NCBI RefSeq assembly: GCF_000834635.1
Contig: NZ_JXQV01000021.1
Span: forward strand, 1-64,000
DNA length: 64,000 nucleotides
DNA from: Agrobacterium tumefaciens
Lineage (GTDB): Bacteria; Pseudomonadota; Alphaproteobacteria; Rhizobiales; Rhizobiaceae
Reading direction: 5' to 3'
Part shown: piece after piece, positions 51,858 to 61,490 of the stretch
Position numbering within the stretch: position 1 is the stretch's first letter
Layout of the letters: the number at the start of each line of letters is the position of its first letter
The notes under the pieces: generated by a model
The model's input: only the letters and a program-made list of their open reading frames with translations
Databases searched by the model: none
What the model was told of the DNA's origin: nothing
Translations under genes and position numbers: made by a program

Positions 51858-54242
51858 ATGATAAATACTTATTCCGCTACAGGCGAGGCGCGAGCGAGCC
51901 TCAGAGCTGTCCTTTTTGCAGGATCAGCGCTTATAATGTTGACACCAACGCTGCCTGCAATGGCGCGAGAGGTTCAGGCAGCACAGCAGGCGATCTCAGT
52001 ACCAGCAGGTCCGCTTACCCCGGCGCTTAACAGCCTTGCCGCCCAGACCGGCTTGCAGATTCTGTTCGACGCGTCGGTTGCCCAAAGCAAATCAACCCGC
52101 GGCTTGAATGGGATGCTGACACCCGAACAGGCATTGAAGGCCCTACTCGCCGGAACCGGCGTTGATGCGCGCTTTGCCGGAGAAAATCGGGTCACGTTGC
52201 AGAGTACGCCTTCTTCCCCAGGAAACCCGGAGCAGGTCGGGACCGTGCTCGAACCCATCGTGATCTACGGTGCCCGCAATGCGACCACCCTCGCCAGCAC
52301 GACAAGTGGTGTCGCCGTTCTCAGTGCTCAAAGCTTGGAAAATAGCCAGATTCGCACCACCCAGGAAGCATATCGCCGCATGGCGAACGTGATGGATAGC
52401 GCAACCGTCAATTCTGGTTTCGTTATCCGTGGCATGAGTTCCGAAGGTCTTGTGGCTTCCGGTAACGCTGCCGGCTCCATCTATGTCGATGGCATCCTGC
52501 AAACACGCTACAACGCCCGTTTTGGCGCACGCAATCTCTGGGACGTCGAGCAGGTCGAGGTTTATCGCGGGCCGCAATCCACGCTTTCCGGCCGCGCAGC
52601 CATGACCGGTGCCGTCTACATCAAATCAAAGGACCCAACCTTCGAAAAGGAACTGGAGCTTTCCAGCACCGTGGGCACCGACCATCTTGTCGGTAGCGCC
52701 TTCATGTACAATACGCCTGTTGTCGACGATCAGGTCGCACTCAGAATTTCCGGCGCTTTCGAGCGTTCGCGCGCCCAACCGGATTACTCGAACTTAAGCA
52801 CGTACAACTATTACGACGATCTCATCACTGACATGAGCGGCGTGCTGCGTGGCAAGCTGCTGCTGACCCCATCGGAAATGCCAGATACTCGCGCGGTACT
52901 GACCTACTCATATTCGAAAGATCGACCCAACGATGCGCTGGTGGGGCTTTATTCGGGGCGCGGCGATTTCAACAACAAACCCATCACATATACTGAACTC
53001 CGCTGGACGGAGACCCACAATCTCGGGCTGGAAGTCACGCATGACATTTCTGACACCCTGCGCTTCACTTCGCAAACGGGTTTCCAATATGGCATCAACA
53101 ACAGACGTTCTGTCGATTACGGCACGCCTGGCATTACAGATGGCAGCACGGGCGAAGATGACAACTCGATCTTTACGCACGAGTTTCGCCTGAATTACGA
53201 AGGTGACCGCTGGAAATGGGTCTCCGGCGTTTACGGCAGCTACGAAAAATGGGACGGGGCAACCGACTTTTTTATCGCTCCCTATCAGCAGAGCGACACT
53301 CAGCACCGCCGCACATCCAACCTCGCCGTTTTTGGTGAAGCCACCTACGAGTTTGCACCGACGTGGTTTGCCACCGCTGGCGGACGTCTGGACTATGTAA
53401 AGGACAAGGATCACCAGAAAAACTACCTGGGAGTCATTGATCCGGCGGCGGTTCTGACCGGCGATCCCTCATCGCTCAACGAAATCAACTTCATACCGAA
53501 AGTGGGTATTTCGAATGAGTTCGCAGACAATCAGACTGTCGGTCTTACCTATACGCAGGGGTTCCGCTCGGGCGCATCCTATTACGATCGGGTGAAAGAT
53601 ACCCTCGGCAAATATGACCCCGAATACTCGCAGAACGTGGAACTGTCATACAAGGGTACGCTTCTCGACGGACGCATGACACTGAATGCCAATCTTTTCT
53701 ATACCAAGTATGATGATCAGCAGGTGGAAATCCGTCCTGACCCCAATAATGCGGGCTACCGCGTCATTTCGAACGCCGCCAATTCACGCGCATGGGGCTT
53801 CGAAATCGAGCCCAGCATGGAGGTGACGGATCAATTCACTGCATTTGCTTCGCTCGGTTATCTCAACACAAAGTTCATAGAATTCAACCTTGCATCGCTG
53901 GCTGAATCGCAGAACGGAAAATCCTTCCCAGAGGCACCCGAATGGAGCCTGGGCTTTGGCGGACGCTACGAATTCGAAAGTGGGATATTCGTGGGGGCCG
54001 ATGCGAAATATACCAGCGAGTACAATTCCCGTTTCGGCTCAAAAGGCATGTACGACATCGACTCGCGCTTCATCCTGAACACGCAGGTCGGTTTCAAAGT
54101 CGACAACTGGCAGGTCACTCTCCTGGCGGAAAATCTGACGGATGAAAAATACTTCACACAGATCGATCCAAACGCTTCGCTTCCCTACGGACAGGCTGGA
54201 AAGGGCCGCTCCTTCGGCCTCAATGTGCGAGCGAAGTTCTAG
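51858..54242 (+). CDS. TonB-dependent siderophore receptor with STN signalling domain
   Basis: A 794-residue outer-membrane protein. After a signal peptide (to about PAMAREV, residue 37) comes an STN domain at about 46-100 (ISVPAGPLTPALNSLAAQTG, MLTPEQALKALLAGTG), then the plug (GIVIYGARN-like start, VEVYRGPQSTLSGRAAMTG) and a 22-strand beta-barrel ending in RSFGLNVRAKF with terminal phenylalanine. STN domains pass the substrate signal to a FecR protein, matching the fecI-fecR pair downstream. The start at 51858 has GGGGA upstream; the extra 61 codons before it have no ribosome-binding site. Confidence 0.93.
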   Translation: MINTYSATGEARASLRAVLFAGSALIMLTPTLPAMAREVQAAQQAISVPAGPLTPALNSLAAQTGLQILFDASVAQSKSTRGLNGMLTPEQALKALLAGTGVDARFAGENRVTLQSTPSSPGNPEQVGTVLEPIVIYGARNATTLASTTSGVAVLSAQSLENSQIRTTQEAYRRMANVMDSATVNSGFVIRGMSSEGLVASGNAAGSIYVDGILQTRYNARFGARNLWDVEQVEVYRGPQSTLSGRAAMTGAVYIKSKDPTFEKELELSSTVGTDHLVGSAFMYNTPVVDDQVALRISGAFERSRAQPDYSNLSTYNYYDDLITDMSGVLRGKLLLTPSEMPDTRAVLTYSYSKDRPNDALVGLYSGRGDFNNKPITYTELRWTETHNLGLEVTHDISDTLRFTSQTGFQYGINNRRSVDYGTPGITDGSTGEDDNSIFTHEFRLNYEGDRWKWVSGVYGSYEKWDGATDFFIAPYQQSDTQHRRTSNLAVFGEATYEFAPTWFATAGGRLDYVKDKDHQKNYLGVIDPAAVLTGDPSSLNEINFIPKVGISNEFADNQTVGLTYTQGFRSGASYYDRVKDTLGKYDPEYSQNVELSYKGTLLDGRMTLNANLFYTKYDDQQVEIRPDPNNAGYRVISNAANSRAWGFEIEPSMEVTDQFTAFASLGYLNTKFIEFNLASLAESQNGKSFPEAPEWSLGFGGRYEFESGIFVGADAKYTSEYNSRFGSKGMYDIDSRFILNTQVGFKVDNWQVTLLAENLTDEKYFTQIDPNASLPYGQAGKGRSFGLNVRAKF

Positions 54243-54259
54243 CGTATGGTCGCACATCT

Positions 54260-54288
54260 GCGCTGCGTGACACTATGCTCCGCAGCGC
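54260..54288 (+). terminator. Hairpin after the receptor gene
   Basis: GCGCTGCG (54260-54267) pairs perfectly with CGCAGCGC (54281-54288) around a 13-base loop, 18 bases after the receptor stop. A second possible stem (CCCC/GGGG near 54296-54313) follows. It may partly separate receptor from ABC-transporter expression. Confidence 0.6.
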
Positions 54289-54361
54289 GCTTTAACCCCA
54301 TCGGTTGCGGGGCTTATCTCCGCAATCGCTCTTCAATTTCCAGCAATGAAGTGGTTCTCCC

Positions 54362-55285
54362 TTGCGCTTCTCTCTCTGTCTCCTAGCATTTTTGTTGGCT
54401 GGCTCGCTGGCGCAGGCCGCCTGTCAGGGCGATATGCTGGTCGACGAGGTCTACAATCCGCCATTCTGCATTCCGCAAGCCCCCAAGAGAGTCGTCACGC
54501 TTGATCCATTGATCACGCTTGGAATGCTGATCGAATTGGAGGCGCCTGTTGTAGCCACGCCTTATATGGCGATCACCGATGAGGCTGTTCTCGATGTGGT
54601 GAAGGCCAAAAAGATGGTCGATCTCGGCAATCCGAAGGAGCCCAGCCTCGAGCGGGTTGCCGCTCTCAAACCAGATCTCATCATCGGGTCGGCGGAAGTT
54701 CATTCCGGCATTTATGAACAGGTTGCAAAAATTGCACCCACGGTGCTGTTCAAGCATATGGACTGGAAAATCTACCTGGAGCGCCTTTCTCAGGTGACCG
54801 GTCGAGAAGGCGTCGCGAAGACTTCGCTGGATGCCTACCATATCCGCGTCGCTGAGATCCGCGAACGAATGAAGGGCAAGAAGCTCACGGTATCATCCGT
54901 TCGGTTGGCGCCTGATCAATTTGTCGTTTTCGTCGATGGACCCAAAGCCTACGCCCCTTTCGCCGTGCTGCATGAGGCAGGTGTTAAGCGATCGCCTTAC
55001 GAGACCGTGACCGACGACACCATCGTCAAGCGGCCGGACTGGGAGGAGCTTGGCAATCTCGACGGAGACGTGCTGCTCTACGTTTCCGCCAGCGGCTTCG
55101 AGAGCGGTCCAGACGACGCGTTGGAAAAGCAGGTAACTGAAAACCCGCTATGGCAATTGCTGCCTGCCGTCCAGGCTGGACGTACCCACCGGGTCAACAG
55201 GGGGCCGTGGCAGAGCTTCCACGGCATCGGTTCGGCAAATCGCATTCTCGACGACGTCGAGCGCTATATTCTGGTGGACCGATGA
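54362..55285 (+). CDS. Iron-siderophore ABC binding protein (FecB/FhuD-like)
   Basis: A 307-residue periplasmic protein of the iron-siderophore family. With TTG at 54362 as start it has a signal peptide (LCLLAFLLAGSLAQA, cleavage before ACQGDM); no ATG exists in this frame, because TGA at 54347-54349 closes it upstream. RVVTLDPLITLGMLIELEAP, the KPDLIIGSAEVH block and NPLWQLLPAVQAGRTHRVN are family features. The ATG at 54346 is out of frame by one base, so a frameshift is the alternative to a TTG start. It overlaps the next gene by four bases. Confidence 0.87.
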   Translation: MRFSLCLLAFLLAGSLAQAACQGDMLVDEVYNPPFCIPQAPKRVVTLDPLITLGMLIELEAPVVATPYMAITDEAVLDVVKAKKMVDLGNPKEPSLERVAALKPDLIIGSAEVHSGIYEQVAKIAPTVLFKHMDWKIYLERLSQVTGREGVAKTSLDAYHIRVAEIRERMKGKKLTVSSVRLAPDQFVVFVDGPKAYAPFAVLHEAGVKRSPYETVTDDTIVKRPDWEELGNLDGDVLLYVSASGFESGPDDALEKQVTENPLWQLLPAVQAGRTHRVNRGPWQSFHGIGSANRILDDVERYILVDR

Positions 55286-56310
55286 CAGGTCGAAGAGGCG
55301 CTCGTCTTGCTGCTGCCGATGGCGCGCGGATGCTTGCGCTCTCAGCACTCCTCTGTCTCCTCGTATTTGCGGCAATGAACTCCGTCGCGACCGGTTCGGT
55401 ACCCATAGCGTTTTCCCGAATTACATCCGCGATCTTTCAGTTCGATGGCTCACGCGACCACTTGCTGGTGATGACTATCCGGCTGCCTCGCGCCATCGCG
55501 GCACTCCTTGCCGGTAGCGCGCTCGCCGTCTCCGGCTCCATCATGCAGGCCGTTACGAACAACCCACTTGCCTCGCCCGACCTTCTCGGCATCAACGCCG
55601 GGGCAGCATTTGCAGTCGTCACGCTGATAAGCCTCTTTGGCGCCAGCGTCGGGGATATCTATGTCTGGTTCTCATTTCTCGGTGCCGCAACCGCGGCGAT
55701 CACCGTATACGCCGTAAGCTCCCTGGGTGGGGTTAGGCACTCAACACTCGGGCTTGTGCTCGCGGGTGTCGTCGTCGCCACCTTTCTCACGTCGCTCACC
55801 ACCGCCGTGCTGATTTTTGACGAGAGCACGCTCGATGCGGTACGGCTCTGGACCGCTGGCTCGGTGACGGGGCGAACCATGGCGCAGGCTCGAATGGTCG
55901 CACCTTCCATCCTCGCCGGCCTTGTCGCAGCACTCCTTCTTGGCCGTCATCTGACGACGCTTAGCCTTGGGGCGGATGCTTCGCGATCCCTCGGACAGAA
56001 CCAGATCGTCTGGCGCGGTGTTTCGATTGCCATCGTCATCTTGCTTGCGGGCGGCGCTGTCGCGCTTACCGGACCGATTGGCTTTGTTGGCCTTGTTGTC
56101 CCGCATATCGTGCGGATGTGCATTGGTGTCGATTACCGTTGGATTATTCCTTTCGCAGCGGTTGGTGGTGCACTGCTCGTCCTCCTCGCAGATATGTTCG
56201 GGAGGCTCGTTTTCGGAAGCCAGAGTTTTCCGGTTGGCGTGACGATCGCGCTCATTGGTACACCGTTCTTCCTCTACCTCGCCGTCACGCGGTTGAGGAA
56301 CGAGGCATGA
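55282..56310 (+). CDS. Iron-siderophore ABC permease (FecC-like)
   Basis: A 342-residue FecCD-family permease with about ten predicted helices. RLPRAIAALLAGSALAVSGS, MQAVTNNPLASPDLLGINAG and GPIGFVGLVVPHIVRMCIG are family signatures. ATG at 55282 overlaps the previous stop (ATGA); the longer frame from 55150 is inside the binding-protein gene. It overlaps the next permease gene by four bases. Confidence 0.94.
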   Translation: MTGRRGARLAAADGARMLALSALLCLLVFAAMNSVATGSVPIAFSRITSAIFQFDGSRDHLLVMTIRLPRAIAALLAGSALAVSGSIMQAVTNNPLASPDLLGINAGAAFAVVTLISLFGASVGDIYVWFSFLGAATAAITVYAVSSLGGVRHSTLGLVLAGVVVATFLTSLTTAVLIFDESTLDAVRLWTAGSVTGRTMAQARMVAPSILAGLVAALLLGRHLTTLSLGADASRSLGQNQIVWRGVSIAIVILLAGGAVALTGPIGFVGLVVPHIVRMCIGVDYRWIIPFAAVGGALLVLLADMFGRLVFGSQSFPVGVTIALIGTPFFLYLAVTRLRNEA

Positions 56311-57293
56311 TCCGAACTTGCTGCGCTCTTACGCTTCTGCTCGCCTTTCTCGTTGCCGCGAGCCTCGCCTTTGGCGACGTGTCGCTGACATGGAAGGATC
56401 TTTTCCAGGCGCTAACGGGCACAGGCGACCCCGATCCGCAGAGTGCTATGATTGTCTTCGACCTTCGGCTGCCGCGGGTCCTTCTCGCGCTCCTCGTCGG
56501 AGTTGCGCTCGCGATGGCTGGCACGATAACGCTTGCCATCATGCGTAACCCGCTTGCGGAGCCAGGTGTTCTCGGCATCAACAGTGGTGCGGCGGCAGCG
56601 GCGATGGCAGTTATTGTTCTGGTCCAGGATCCGCCCGTTTTACTCTTGCAAGCGGCTGGCTTTTTGGGTGCAGCGGCCATGGCGCTGGCGGTTTACGCGC
56701 TCGCCTGGCGCAACGGGTCATCCTCGCTTCGCATCATCCTGATTGGCATCGGCCTTTCCGCGATCGCGACGGCCTTCACCACCTTTCTCTCAACTTTTGG
56801 CGACATTGGCGATGTGCAGCGGGCGATGATCTGGCTGGCAGGCAGTGTCTACGATGCCAGCATGATCAAGGTTCGCCTGCTCGCTCTCTGGCTCATTGTG
56901 CCCGTTACGCTTGCTTTCCTTGCCGCCCGAGAACTCGATCTTATTCGCTTTGGAGACGACTCCGCAAAGAGCCTCGGGCAGCCGGTTGATCTCGTGCGGG
57001 GCCTAATGATCGTCATTGTCATCTTGCTTTCGGGCGCTGCTGTTGCTGTCTCTGGCCTCATCGGCTTCGTTGGCCTGATCGCGCCCCACATTGCACGTCG
57101 GCTGGTAGGGGGCTCGCATGGCCGGATAATTCCTGTTGCCGCTCTCACCGGCGCCTGCCTTGTTGTCGCCGCAGACCTTGCAGGCCGCACCATCCTGCCA
57201 CCAGCGCAGCTTCCGGCAGGCATCATCACCGGGCTCCTGGGAGCTCCATTTTTCGCCTATCTCCTTTGGGTACGCCGCCATGACCAAGGATAA
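56307..57293 (+). CDS. Iron-siderophore ABC permease (FecD-like)
   Basis: A 328-residue FecCD-family permease, partner of the gene before it. RLPRVLLALLVGVALAMAG, MRNPLAEPGVLGINSGAAAA and GLIGFVGLIAPHIARRLVGG identify the family. ATG at 56307 overlaps the previous stop by four bases; the longer frame from 56118 is an artefact. Its end overlaps the ATPase gene by 14 bases. Confidence 0.94.
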   Translation: MIRTCCALTLLLAFLVAASLAFGDVSLTWKDLFQALTGTGDPDPQSAMIVFDLRLPRVLLALLVGVALAMAGTITLAIMRNPLAEPGVLGINSGAAAAAMAVIVLVQDPPVLLLQAAGFLGAAAMALAVYALAWRNGSSSLRIILIGIGLSAIATAFTTFLSTFGDIGDVQRAMIWLAGSVYDASMIKVRLLALWLIVPVTLAFLAARELDLIRFGDDSAKSLGQPVDLVRGLMIVIVILLSGAAVAVSGLIGFVGLIAPHIARRLVGGSHGRIIPVAALTGACLVVAADLAGRTILPPAQLPAGIITGLLGAPFFAYLLWVRRHDQG

Positions 57294-58074
57294 GAAGCGC
57301 TATGGCAAGATCGAAGGCGTGGCCGTCAACATCGACTATGGGCAACGCCGCATCGTAAGGGATCTGGATCTCGTTATCCCAGAACGGTGCTTCACTGCGC
57401 TCATCGGCCCGAATGGCAGCGGAAAGTCCACGATCCTTCGCACCTTTGCGGCACTCATGAAGCCTTCTGGCGGCAGCATACGACTGGATGGCCGCGACTT
57501 GAGGGAGCTATCGACCCGAGACATCGCGCGAAAGGTAGGCGTCCTGTTACAGGGTCCCGTCGCGCCGGAGGGTCTAACGGTTGCCGATCTCGTGCGACAG
57601 GGCCGCTATCCGCATCAACAGTTCTTTAGCCGGTGGTCTGGTCATGACCAGCAAGCCTGTGACGAGGCTCTCACGCTGACAGGCATGAGCGACCTTTCCA
57701 ACCGCGGGCTCGACAGCCTGTCTGGCGGTCAACGCCAGCGCGCCTGGATTGCTATGACGCTTGCGCAGCAGGGTGAGGCAATCCTGCTCGACGAACCCAC
57801 CACCTATCTCGATCTTGAGCATCAGATAGAACTGATGAAGCTCATCACAATGCTCGTTGAACAGCACGGGAAGACCGTTGTCGCAGTTTTGCACGACATC
57901 AATCAGGCGGCACGCTTTGCGCAGCACATCGTCATGTTGAAAGGCGGAAGGATTACGGCGGCCGGAACGCCCGATGAGGTTATTTCCGCCGATACCATTT
58001 TTGATGTGTTCAATGTGAGAACAGTGGTTATCCGCGATCCGGTTGCAGGAACGCCGCTCTGCATCCCGCTGTGA
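57280..58074 (+). CDS. Iron-siderophore ABC ATPase (FecE/FhuC-like)
   Basis: A 264-residue ATPase: Walker A GPNGSGKST, the siderophore-type LLQGPVAPEGLTVADLVRQG block, signature LSGGQRQRAWIAMTLAQ, Walker B ILLDEPTTYLDLEHQIEL, and switch histidine in VLHDINQAARFA. All parts are typical of FecE/FhuC proteins. It closes the transporter unit, and 280 bases follow before the sigma factor gene. Confidence 0.95.
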   Translation: MTKDKKRYGKIEGVAVNIDYGQRRIVRDLDLVIPERCFTALIGPNGSGKSTILRTFAALMKPSGGSIRLDGRDLRELSTRDIARKVGVLLQGPVAPEGLTVADLVRQGRYPHQQFFSRWSGHDQQACDEALTLTGMSDLSNRGLDSLSGGQRQRAWIAMTLAQQGEAILLDEPTTYLDLEHQIELMKLITMLVEQHGKTVVAVLHDINQAARFAQHIVMLKGGRITAAGTPDEVISADTIFDVFNVRTVVIRDPVAGTPLCIPL

Positions 58075-58238
58075 GGCCGCGAACGCACGTCACAAAAATA
58101 CCACAGCTCTCACCTTTCGAATAAGACGCTGGCGCGTCCCAATTTTTCCAGCGCAAACATGCAAACCAGAATCTGGCAAAGAAATCATACATAAAGGTGA
58201 GTTTTTTTGTCTTGATTTATGAAAAGCACGAATAATCG

Positions 58239-58255
58239 TTTGGAATTATTCTAAC
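58239..58255. promoter_or_regulatory. Irr/ICE-like iron-control box
   Basis: TTTGGAATTATTCTAAC matches the rhizobial iron-control element TTTAGAA-N3-TTCTAAA at 12 of 14 defined positions and is itself a near palindrome. It lies 100-116 bases before the sigma factor gene, in its promoter region. Confidence 0.65.
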
Positions 58256-58354
58256 CTATTGCACTTGCGAGACTTTTCGAGATTGGCTAGCCATTTTTCA
58301 CGATGGTTCAACGTCTCGCCTTGAACCTGATTTTGGTTTGGGAACCGTGTGCCA

Positions 58355-58897
58355 ATGTCGAGCTCCTCCCCCGCGCCCCTTGTCTGGGATACTGTTGACA
58401 GCAGCGAGCTGCTGAACCGTGCTATGGAGGCGCACTATGCTGAGATTACCAGCGCGGTACGTCGGCGGGGTCATCCGAGCTCGACCGCTCGCGATGTGGT
58501 GCACGATCTTTACGTAAAGCTCGCCTCCAGGCCTGAGGTTCTCCAGAACAAGCGTTCCATCAAGGCTTTTCTTTGTCGCGCTGCCATCAATCTTGGCATC
58601 GACCACCAACGCCGGGAAACGAAGGAAGCGCGACTTTTCTCCGGCTCTGAGCGGGAAGCCCTTTTGGTGGCAAGCGGCGGGGCCGCTCCGGACCACGCTT
58701 TGGAAATAGAAGCCCGGATTGCGACACTGCGCGAGGCTATCGGGGAATTGCCGGAAAGGCGCCGTGTTGTTTTCATTCTGCACCGACTTCACCATATGAC
58801 GCCGGACCAGATCAGCGAGAAGCTCAAAATTTCAAGGAACATGGTGGACCGGCACCTGCGCCGTGCTTTCGCCCATTGCCTTGACCGTATTCTCTAG
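58355..58897 (+). CDS. ECF sigma factor, FecI type
   Basis: A 180-residue ECF sigma factor. Region 2 (about 20-90) has LLNRAMEAHYAEITSAVRRR and ARDVVHDLYVKLASRP; region 4 (about 125-178) has LPERRRVVFILHRLHHMTPD and the helix-turn-helix ISEKLKISRNMVDRHLRRA. This is the FecI group, controlled by a FecR protein and a transducing receptor. ATG at 58355 is preferred; GTG at 58349 is possible. It likely directs transcription of the receptor-transporter unit upstream. Confidence 0.93.
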   Translation: MSSSSPAPLVWDTVDSSELLNRAMEAHYAEITSAVRRRGHPSSTARDVVHDLYVKLASRPEVLQNKRSIKAFLCRAAINLGIDHQRRETKEARLFSGSEREALLVASGGAAPDHALEIEARIATLREAIGELPERRRVVFILHRLHHMTPDQISEKLKISRNMVDRHLRRAFAHCLDRIL

Positions 58898-59000
58898 AGC
58901 GCCAAGGAAACCTCCGTGCGGGCGTAAAATGCTCCATATACGGGCTTAAATTGATATAAGAGTCCCAAACCGACGACGCAGAACGTTTAGAGGTCAAAGG

Positions 59001-59975
59001 ATGCGTCTGGAGATGCCTATGCCGATCAAAGGAGCGAATAAGGCTCAAAGAACGCGGAACCGCGAGGCGGCCGACTGGATCTTGCGCAATAGCAACCCAA
59101 ACCAGTCACCGACGGATCGAGCGCGCTTCAAGGAATGGCTTGAACAAGATCCGGATAACTGTCGGACCTACACCGCGGCCGAACGTCTGATGGGTGAAGC
59201 AAGGCAGGCGATTCAATCCGATCCTGCCCTGACCAGCATCGACATCAGGCCCCGGAGCAAGGCAAAGCCAATTGCTATTACCCTGTTCATGATCGCGATT
59301 GCGACCGGCACCTTCTTTGCGCTGGATGGTCCGTTGCGTCTGAAGGCGGACATGATCGCCGGGACAGATGAGATGCCTTCTCGCACATTGGATGACGGCT
59401 CGGTGGTGCAGCTCAATGCATCATCCGCGATCGCCGTGGATTTCACCTCGGAGCGACGCGTCATCCACCTTCTCAAAGGGCAGGCATTCTTCCAGGTCGC
59501 TCATGCGAAGGAGCGACCCTTCACAGTCATGGCAGGTGAAACAAGCGTGACTGCTTTGGGCACAGCATTCGACGTTCGGTACGGGGATGATGATACGGAG
59601 GTGACCGTTACCGAAAACGCGGTCCAGCTTGAATTCGACGGCGGCCACACCAAATCTGTCCGCGTCCAGCAGGGCGAGCAGGCGATTTATGACAATGAGA
59701 AAAAGGAGACTGCCGTCTTAGCGGTTGATGATAGGGTCGCGCTTGCCTGGAAGCGCGGCCAGATTGCGCTGGACAATGCGCCGCTTTCCCACGTGGTCGA
59801 AGAGATGAACCGGCATTTCCATGGCCGGATCGTAATTGCTGGTTCGACACTGGCCGATCGCCGTGTCAGCGGCACGATGAAGGTTAGCGAGACCCAAGGA
59901 GCACTCGCATACCTGACTAAGGCTATCGGCGTGAAAGCGACACAGCTCGGGCCGCTGATCGTCATCCACCAATAA
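59001..59975 (+). CDS. FecR-type anti-sigma/sigma regulator
   Basis: A 324-residue inner-membrane regulator. Residues about 20-65 form the N-terminal sigma-binding domain (AADWILRNSNPNQSPTDRAR, FKEWLEQDPDN), a single membrane helix at about 91-108 (AITLFMIAIATGTFFAL) follows, then the periplasmic FecR domain (DEMPSRTLDDGSVVQLNAS, HLLKGQAFFQVAHAKERPF, VTALGTAFDVR) and a C-terminal part like the STN-binding region. Signal passes from the receptor STN domain through this protein to the sigma factor. Start at 59001 with GAGG upstream. Confidence 0.92.
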   Translation: MRLEMPMPIKGANKAQRTRNREAADWILRNSNPNQSPTDRARFKEWLEQDPDNCRTYTAAERLMGEARQAIQSDPALTSIDIRPRSKAKPIAITLFMIAIATGTFFALDGPLRLKADMIAGTDEMPSRTLDDGSVVQLNASSAIAVDFTSERRVIHLLKGQAFFQVAHAKERPFTVMAGETSVTALGTAFDVRYGDDDTEVTVTENAVQLEFDGGHTKSVRVQQGEQAIYDNEKKETAVLAVDDRVALAWKRGQIALDNAPLSHVVEEMNRHFHGRIVIAGSTLADRRVSGTMKVSETQGALAYLTKAIGVKATQLGPLIVIHQ

Positions 59976-60171
59976 CGGCGCTAGCACTTAGAGTCTGCGG
60001 TCAGAATTTGCCCTATGCAGGGTGGGACATCGGATTGTCATCATGGGTCTGGTGACGGCTCGACGGATAGCGGACAAGGTCAGGCGACCCCTTGCGTCCT
60101 GCAGGCATCGCCTTCACATCCCGTCAACGGCTGGTTCCGGTAAAAGCGTTGAAAGCGCTGCTGATGTCTCG

Positions 60172-61251
60172 TTATCGAGCGCCGCCAACCACCGGCGCGG
60201 GATCTTTAATGTCGTCCAAGGGGCCTTCCAGGGCTGTGCGTGGAGGCACTAGTTGCGGGTCGATGATCGTGACTGTCGGGTGTGCCGGGGCTTCTTTCAG
60301 CAGGTCAAATCCTCGCTCGAGCATTTTGGATATGTCGGGTTTAATCATGTAGACCGGGAAGGGCAGAAACGAGGCGAAGGGATCGTAGTCAAAACAGCCG
60401 ACGACGATGTCGCCAAATGTCTTTCCGTCATGGCGTCCCATGAAGCGAAGCAAGCCTTCGAAATTGATAGAGGAGTTGACGAAAAAGCAGCGTGGCAAAC
60501 GGCCTTTGCGATCGAAGAAACGTTCGAAGGCCAGTTCCGTCATGCGTGGCGAATAACCTGTGATCTCGATATCGCCACTGCTGTCCATTCCGAAATATCT
60601 GTTTTTCGCCGCATGGAAGCCGGCGATGCGGTCTCGGCTGGCATGGTCGTCATGGCCGCCGAAAAGAATGACATCTTCCGGGCTCAAAGCATCGTTGCGT
60701 GCAGCATGGGCGAGGATTGCAGATGTCAGAACTTCTGCGCCATGCCTGTTGTCTGAAATGACCGACGACGCCAGTTTGCCGGGCAAGTCAATGTTGACAT
60801 GCGGTAACGCGGCGCGGGCACAGACGTGATGGACCCCATCAGGGTCGGTCGCACCAGCGATGAACAAGGCGTCGATGGAGTAGGAGATCAGCGTCTCCAC
60901 GGTCCGACGTTCCTCTTCGGGATCGCGCCGACCGGATACAACCATGGGGGAGAGCCCACGCAGACGCGCCTGAGCCTCGAAAGTTTGCGCCATGGAGGAA
61001 AAGAACCTGTTGTCATAAATCGGTAGCAGCAAACCGACGAGGCCTGATTTAGAGCTTCTCAGACCCCGCGCCTGAAGGTTGGTGGTGTAGCGGTGCGCCT
61101 TGGCCAACGAAAGTATCTTGTCGGCGGTTTCTTCCGAAATTCGCCGTTTGCGCCACGAGCCGTTCAAGACAGCGCTCACAGTTGACGCCGATGCGCCTGA
61201 TAGAACCGACAGGTCGTAGATGGTGGCTTTCTTGGAAATCGGCTGCGTCAA
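60172..61251 (-). CDS. LacI-family regulator of the ribose-type transporter
   Basis: A 359-residue LacI-family protein. The helix-turn-helix (ATIYDLSVLSGASASTVSAV) is followed by an arginine-rich stretch KRRISEETADKIL, and a sugar-binding-protein-like sensor domain (VGLLLPIYDNRFFSSMAQTF onward). The start is TTG at 61251: GGGGGA lies six bases before it and there is no nearby in-frame ATG. It is divergent from the binding-protein gene, and tandem palindromic sites lie between them. Confidence 0.9.
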   Translation of the reverse strand: MTQPISKKATIYDLSVLSGASASTVSAVLNGSWRKRRISEETADKILSLAKAHRYTTNLQARGLRSSKSGLVGLLLPIYDNRFFSSMAQTFEAQARLRGLSPMVVSGRRDPEEERRTVETLISYSIDALFIAGATDPDGVHHVCARAALPHVNIDLPGKLASSVISDNRHGAEVLTSAILAHAARNDALSPEDVILFGGHDDHASRDRIAGFHAAKNRYFGMDSSGDIEITGYSPRMTELAFERFFDRKGRLPRCFFVNSSINFEGLLRFMGRHDGKTFGDIVVGCFDYDPFASFLPFPVYMIKPDISKMLERGFDLLKEAPAHPTVTIIDPQLVPPRTALEGPLDDIKDPAPVVGGAR

Positions 61252-61326
61252 TTTTATTCCCCCTACTGATTCCCACTATAGATGCAGTTGTCCTCTTGAC
61301 GAAAGAGCGTGTCATGTTATGTTTAT

Positions 61327-61365
61327 TGCACCATCGATTGTGCATTTGTGCAATATCGATTGTGC
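61327..61365. promoter_or_regulatory. Tandem LacI-type operators
   Basis: TGCAC-C-ATCGAT-T-GTGCA (61327-61344) is an 18-base near-perfect palindrome. The segment ATCGATTGTGC is repeated at 61333-61343 and 61355-61365, 22 bases apart, so a second site lies on the same face of the helix. It is between the LacI gene and the binding-protein gene. Confidence 0.65.
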
Positions 61366-61490
61366 TACGGTGGTTGCTATGGGAGTGGCAGGGGAGCATC
61401 TCGAATAAGCGAGATGAAAGATTTTGCGCGCGGGGTATAGAGAACCGCTGCGACAGAACCGATTGCCGAGTGTTTGGAGGAGGTACATCC

